Shown: positions 59,041 to 64,000 of the stretch, one piece after another
Layout: every line of letters starts with the position of its first letter
How positions within the stretch are numbered: the stretch's first letter is position 1
NCBI RefSeq assembly: GCF_035083965.1
Contig: NC_089724.1
Coordinates: forward strand, 5,318,001-5,382,000
Source: Branchiostoma lanceolatum
Taxonomy: Eukaryota > Chordata > Leptocardii > Amphioxiformes > Branchiostomatidae
Direction: 5' to 3'
Length of the DNA stretch: 64,000 nucleotides
Position numbers and translations under genes: made by a program
Notes under the pieces: model-generated
What the model saw: the letters and a program-made list of their open reading frames with translations, nothing else
Databases searched by the model: none
Told to the model about the DNA's origin: nothing

Positions 59041-61990
59041 AATTCTATAAACCGCTAGCAGCTGTGTATAGTGGGGGGTATATGTTAGTTTTTGGCCAAA
59101 CAATCGGCACTTAAAAATCTGTCCTCCCACTTTCTGCGGGGATGAATGCCCGCCCTTGCATCTGCGATGCGAACCTTTCCAGTCCGTCCAGCTCCCAGAC
59201 TTGGACGGTGAGAAAAAGTGGCCACCATTTTTCACCCTTTGAAAGACGACATTCCTCCAGGCCATTGAGCCTGTGTTTTGGTTGATCACCGTCAATGTCT
59301 TTTCAGCGAATCGAGCCGGGAAGCCATTCATCCTCCTTTCCAGGGTGTCAATGTCCCTTTTCATTTCCAATTGAAAAAAAATGATTCCCTTTAACTAGCT
59401 GTTTTGGGGGCAACAATCGTAAGAACAATGCCTTTATCCCTGTCGTGAATTCGAAAAGAATTCCCCCTCGGGTATTTTATTGTGCGGATGTGAGCTGTTA
59501 GGCTTTATTGGCGGTGGCACGTCGTCCAACGTTAGCGAACCACTTCCCCTTCTTTCACGGCGCCGTTTCCGAAGAGCACCGGCGGAAAACGCGGGGAGGA
59601 GTGACCTTTTCCCGGTCGCTCTCTGGACAGTGATATACACAGTGCATCTGGGCTAGTGCTGATTTATAGGGGGAATACTCATAAATTGTTGCACGGTGGG
59701 ATAAATGTGTGAATTACTGGGGTTTGCCGGTGTAGCCAGCCCCGCACTTAAGGACCGAGATGTCCACGCATGTGTGTCCCGCTTTGATACCGGGGTGTTT
59801 TATCTGACACTGTCACAAGGCTTAGTCTAATCGCCGAGGGAGTGAAGTCCTAGTAAGAAACATGAAAGTGTGGACGGAAGTGACAAGCAAGATATGCCCC
59901 TCTCCTTTCAAGTGACAGCTGACAAGGGGTGCAGTAAGCCGGCATGGCATGCAACAAGCTCCCGCACGCAGGCTCCCTCCCTCCCGGCTACCAACGATAA
60001 AAATTTGATGTTTCCGTATTTTAGTATTATCACAACCTCTTGCCTTGACAGGGAGATTTAAAAGGAGATGAATGGCTGGAGTGTAGGGCATATCGCGGAC
60101 TCCCCTCTCCATTTCCCTTCTCTCCTGCAAGGCAAATGCATCGGCTCTTCCCACATGATCCGCACAATTCTTTATCTCCCGTCTCTTGCTGAGGCTTTTT
60201 TCCAGACGACCAGATTCTTTCAACAACCGCGATGGGGGCTATTGCCGACCCTCTACTCAGCTGGTCCTGAGGAGAGAGAGGGATCCCTCAACTTGTGCAG
60301 GCTTGTTTACATACTGGTGACCCCTGACCCTCAGGCTGCTGTATGGTGGGAGTAGAGTAGTGGCTAGTCAGACTGTCCCCTGTACCATTGTAGTTAGCGA
60401 AGACACCAACAGATGTCCTGATTCACTCCAGTTTTTCTGGCAGGGCCCCGATCAGCTCTTGTGGGACTGAAGCGATGACTTCCTCAGCACCTCCCCGTGG
60501 TGCTTTGTATACACGAAAGTGGGCAGACATGTGTGAATGGGTGCAGTAGTATGCGGACTCCAGGTTTGGGTGAGTTGTGAAAATTTACTAGGCGTGATAT
60601 TTGATACGGCCGTACGCGGTGTTCAGCCAATGGTGTACCGAGCACTTGATCCGGCACGGTGGGTAATAGGCAGGGAGCAACATGTAGGCAGTTTTGCGGG
60701 CAACATGGCATCGCTTGCTCACAGTTGACCTTAGCCAGGCACAATGGGCACTGTTTGTGTAGTGTAGCAGAGTTTCGGGTCACGGATATCTGTCTGGTCC
60801 ACTCCCGTATGCACTGGACGCTTCGCGGGAAGCAGCGTCTCTTCCTCGTTGTCTCTGCGTTATGAATGATTTATACCCCGCCGATGAGAACGTTGATAAA
60901 ACAGGACAGTGTCGGAGTTCCGCCGTGAATCGACGGTGTGAGCGGCGTCTCAATGCGTGCGATTTATTTCACGGCGAACCGCACACCGTGCCGAAGCACG
61001 GGAAGGAAATTTTTCCTAAGAAACTGCAATTTTATGGGTGCTTTCATATTGTCAGTCAACAGATAATCATCATGAGATTGGGGCAGTTCATTCTGTTGCT
61101 GCTGGGCTTGGTGCTTCCTGGTAATAACTCCACATCCCCCTCTCGATTGAAATTTGCCCCCCATCCGTTGTAGTTGCAGGGAGCTGAAATATTACCGCGG
61201 TACTAAATTACAAGAGTGACATGTTAATACGAGTTATTTGTGCTTCGGCAGATTGTGTTTTGGTATTCATACAGACGGGGAACTCCCACAGTAGATATTT
61301 TCTGGAGGAGTTTCGGGCACCCCTGTGTCCAATATCTGCGTGAAGGACACTCGCTTGATGTGTTTTATCCCGGCCTGCATCCAATACAATCTCCATTATT
61401 CCCAAATATATCTCGGGTAATGTGTGCGGGCTTAGTTTTATATGCGTTCGTACTCAATTTTGATGAAGCTTCCATATTTTCCGCAAAGTGGCGAGAGAGC
61501 GATGACAACCCTTCGGGCCGCACTTTTGTCCAAAAACGCTGTGTCTTCCCCTCGCAGCGACGTCGCCACTCTATCCGAGCGCCAATCGCCGTGATTGGAG
61601 TGCGGGGTTTTTCCTCCTCCTCGCACACCACAATTTCCCCGGAATTCCCCGCTGCGAAGATCTGGTGCCATTAAAGATAATCTGGGCCAAAATGTGCCGG
61701 CGTATTACTATGCATAATGTGCCGGCCGGCCCGTGATATAGCTTTATGATATAATGACACCTTTCAGCACAATCCTGATGGGAAGGTAAACACGCTTCCC
61801 ATCGCATTTTCATCCGGTCTTTTTTACCGCCGCCGTCACTTACCCACAATTTGGAAGGCAGGCCGCGACGTGTGCCAAAGATGAGCGTAATCCCTCGCAC
61901 CGTACCTTCATCCCCCGCTCATTACCAGAATTTTGGGGCTCTGTATTATTTTAACCCAGCCCTCCCCTCAGTTTGACATGCATTTGTCAT
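59040..61990. promoter_or_regulatory. Candidate conserved noncoding island 7
   Basis: 3 kb of GC-balanced, complex sequence with many open frames of 60-144 codons on all strands. Such multi-frame openness reflects composition rather than coding. No acceptor-donor pairs with consistent phase were found, and no family motif was seen in any frame. Confidence 0.35.
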
Positions 61991-62182
61991 TATCCCCCCT
62001 ATGAGGCACTTTTAGGTGCATGAGCTTGAAAGGGTTTTACTCCGCCACTCTGCGGGGAATTGCGCTTGCACGTTTTTGGACGGTTTGACAGTGATAGACA
62101 GTGCCATTCCAATTCCCCAAATTCATTGGTTTGTACGGCACATTTATCCTGCCAAATGTCCCGACTTTAATGTGTTCCTCTG

Positions 62183-62464
62183 TTTGTTGTTTGCTGTTGC
62201 ATATTGCCAAATAATCCGTATCAAAAGAACTGAAAAGAACTGCAAACTGTTTGTTATAACAACTGTTTTCTTTGAGAAAGGGAAGGGCAAAAGTTTCTCT
62301 AGCACAGTACACATATACATACTGCATTGATTTGTTGTTTGCTGTTACGTATTGCCAGATAATCCATATCAAAAGAACTACATTCTGTTCGTTATGATAA
62401 CTGTTTTCTTTGAGAAAGGGAAGGGGGAAAGTTTCTCTAGCTGAGAGTATGTACACTGCATTGC
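62183..62464. repeat. 148-bp tandem duplication
   Basis: TTTGTTGTTTGCTGTTGCAT, TGTTTTCTTTGAGAAAGGGA and AGTTTCTCTAGCACAGTACA in the first copy are matched by TTTGTTGTTTGCTGTTACGT (62331), TGTTTTCTTTGAGAAAGGGA and AGTTTCTCTAGCTGAGAGTA in the second. Confidence 0.9.
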
Positions 62465-62689
62465 TCTGGAGTGGGTATTGTTTAGTAAACTGCCCCAGGC
62501 AAGCTCCAGACAGAAGGAAAAGATTGGGTTACTTCCCCAGACATTCTTTGGGACAACAGTTGTATTGAATGACTTAATTGTAGACTGCCTGTCATGTTAT
62601 AGAGCTGGAGGGCAGTGTGGACTTGGAACTAGTGCTGTATTGACACTGTAGTACCTAGAGCTAACACATGTAGGGAAGGCGGTTTAATG

Positions 62690-64000
62690 TAGAGGGTGCT
62701 AGCCACCACAGCTGATGCCACGGACCCTCAGATATTATAACGTCCAGTGCCGTCCACTACTCTGGTTGCACTGTAATAAAATAGCCTTCATCACGCACCG
62801 CCGGTCAAGAATTAGAGGGGGGAGAATCCAGCCAATGGGGGCATTCAGGTGGCTTAAGCCTGAATATTATCCTCACCAAAATGTGCAAATGAATTTTTCT
62901 GTGGCTGGCAGGTTGGAGAGGGGATTGTCAGAGTAAGATCTATGTACTGATACCCGAGCCTGTCACCCATACGTGTTGCTGCTTTGTTCCGCAAAGAAAA
63001 GAGACATGTATACATCCAGATGGGCCATATTTGCCGGTGATATCATAAGGGACAGTTGGAATATCCAGATACAGTCACGAAATTGTAAAATTGGCAGTTT
63101 TAGTCTTCTAGATTATCTAGCATTATAAGTCGTGAATCTTCAGAATCAGATTTACAGACATTTTCCTGTGGAAAACTGTAGTTCAGTGATAACCCAAACA
63201 CAGTAAGGTATGGGCTGTGATAAGAGATAGCCCTGTGGGAACCCAATCTGGGCATTACAATTATTCTGTCCCCTTTGCAAGGTAAGACCTTTATCAATAT
63301 TATGTAGATATTAGATCTATAGCCGGCAAATGTAGGGGAGTGAGTCTGATTTCTCTGGAGGAGCCTCGGAACGCGGCGCTCGGCAAATGATATTGCCGTC
63401 TCCTGTGGCCCGCACGGTACGCTACGTGAACCTGGAAATTGCAGCCGAACGACGGTACACCATGTTTTGTGGCTGTATCGGAACGATGTACCATATCATC
63501 CATTTTCGGGAAGATTTAGTCCCGCGATGGAAATGTGCGACCAAGCAGGGAAAGTGATGAAGCACGTGCAGATTCAGTTATTATTACCCTCTGCGAGCCA
63601 GCGAGCGGACAGGGCTCCGGCCCTCTCTCACGTACACATGGACTCGGTCTATTATCGTGCAAACCTGAGCCCCAAAACCTGCCAATGGGACTTCTACGCC
63701 AGGCAGAAAAAATATCCAATTGCTCAACCCACCCGATCCCAGATAGACTTATCGGCCCGCGAGCCGCTGCTTTCTGCCGGGATCCCACAATGGTAAAAGA
63801 TTGCCGCTGTCCAGCTCGATAAGGCCCATTAAAAGGCCCGGGCCCATCCCTGAATGAGGCACCAAAATATCATTAGTGTATGTATTGGACTGTATAGAAT
63901 ATCCCCCGTGGTCGCGAGTTATCTTAACACTACGCTGAATTCGGGCGAGCCTTCTGTGGCGCGTGGATGTGGGAATTGCGGAGAAAGCGTTCCATCGCTC
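62690..64000. promoter_or_regulatory. Candidate conserved noncoding island 8 (runs off the window)
   Basis: Balanced, complex sequence continuing to the window edge. A 109-codon frame at 63467-63796 overlaps frames of 95 and 90 codons on other frames and strands, and has no exon borders or recognised domain. The segment 63690-63880 (GATAGACTTATCGG, AATATCATTAGTGTATG) has GATA- and homeodomain-like words. Confidence 0.35.

Noticed and set aside
61240-61674. 144-codon plus-strand frame and overlapping minus-strand frames
   Set aside because: Several frames are open at once on both strands, with no splice borders or domain motif; composition explains this better than coding.

Overview
The window reads as animal nuclear DNA, most likely from a cephalochordate (amphioxus, Branchiostoma). 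The evidence is small phase-consistent exons with GT/AG borders, chordate-type gene families (METTL21, METTL27, IRG-type GTPase, BBIP1), and a compact mix of tRNA-derived SINEs, LINE tails and many short inverted-repeat DNA elements (MITEs). The species call is inference; no database search was possible.

Layout. 1-6.8 kb is AT-rich intergenic DNA holding a CCAATCA minisatellite, the 3' end of a non-LTR retroelement and a 1.1 kb inverted-repeat element. 6.8-9.6 kb (+) is a complete five-exon METTL21-family protein-lysine methyltransferase gene. 11.3-12.8 kb (-) is an immunity-related-GTPase-like gene in two visible coding exons; its first coding exon is not visible. 16.9-19.8 kb (-) is a complete five-exon METTL27 (WBSCR27)-like methyltransferase gene. 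20-26 kb is repeat-rich, with a run of three palindromes at 24 kb. 26.1-26.9 kb (+) is a two-exon BBIP1 gene (BBSome subunit), tightly bracketed by DNA transposons and carrying a tandem copy of its second splice acceptor.

From about 28.7 kb to the end I find no convincing protein-coding gene. This 35 kb alternates between AT-rich, repeat-bearing stretches and islands of balanced composition with homeodomain and Pbx/Meis-like words. The islands look like a field of conserved noncoding elements, as found around developmental regulators. At 34.2-35.9 kb lies a degenerate array of about 30 copies of a unit with an IRF/PRDM1-like core (AAAAGTGAAAGTTTCTCC). It ends at a promoter-like segment (ZNF143-like and YY1-like sites), followed by two candidate 5' exons of an unrecognised plus-strand transcript.

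The four genes have no evident shared pathway. Two encode unrelated methyltransferases, one an innate-immunity-type GTPase and one a ciliary trafficking factor. METTL21 and the GTPase are convergent; METTL27 and BBIP1 are divergent, about 6.3 kb apart.
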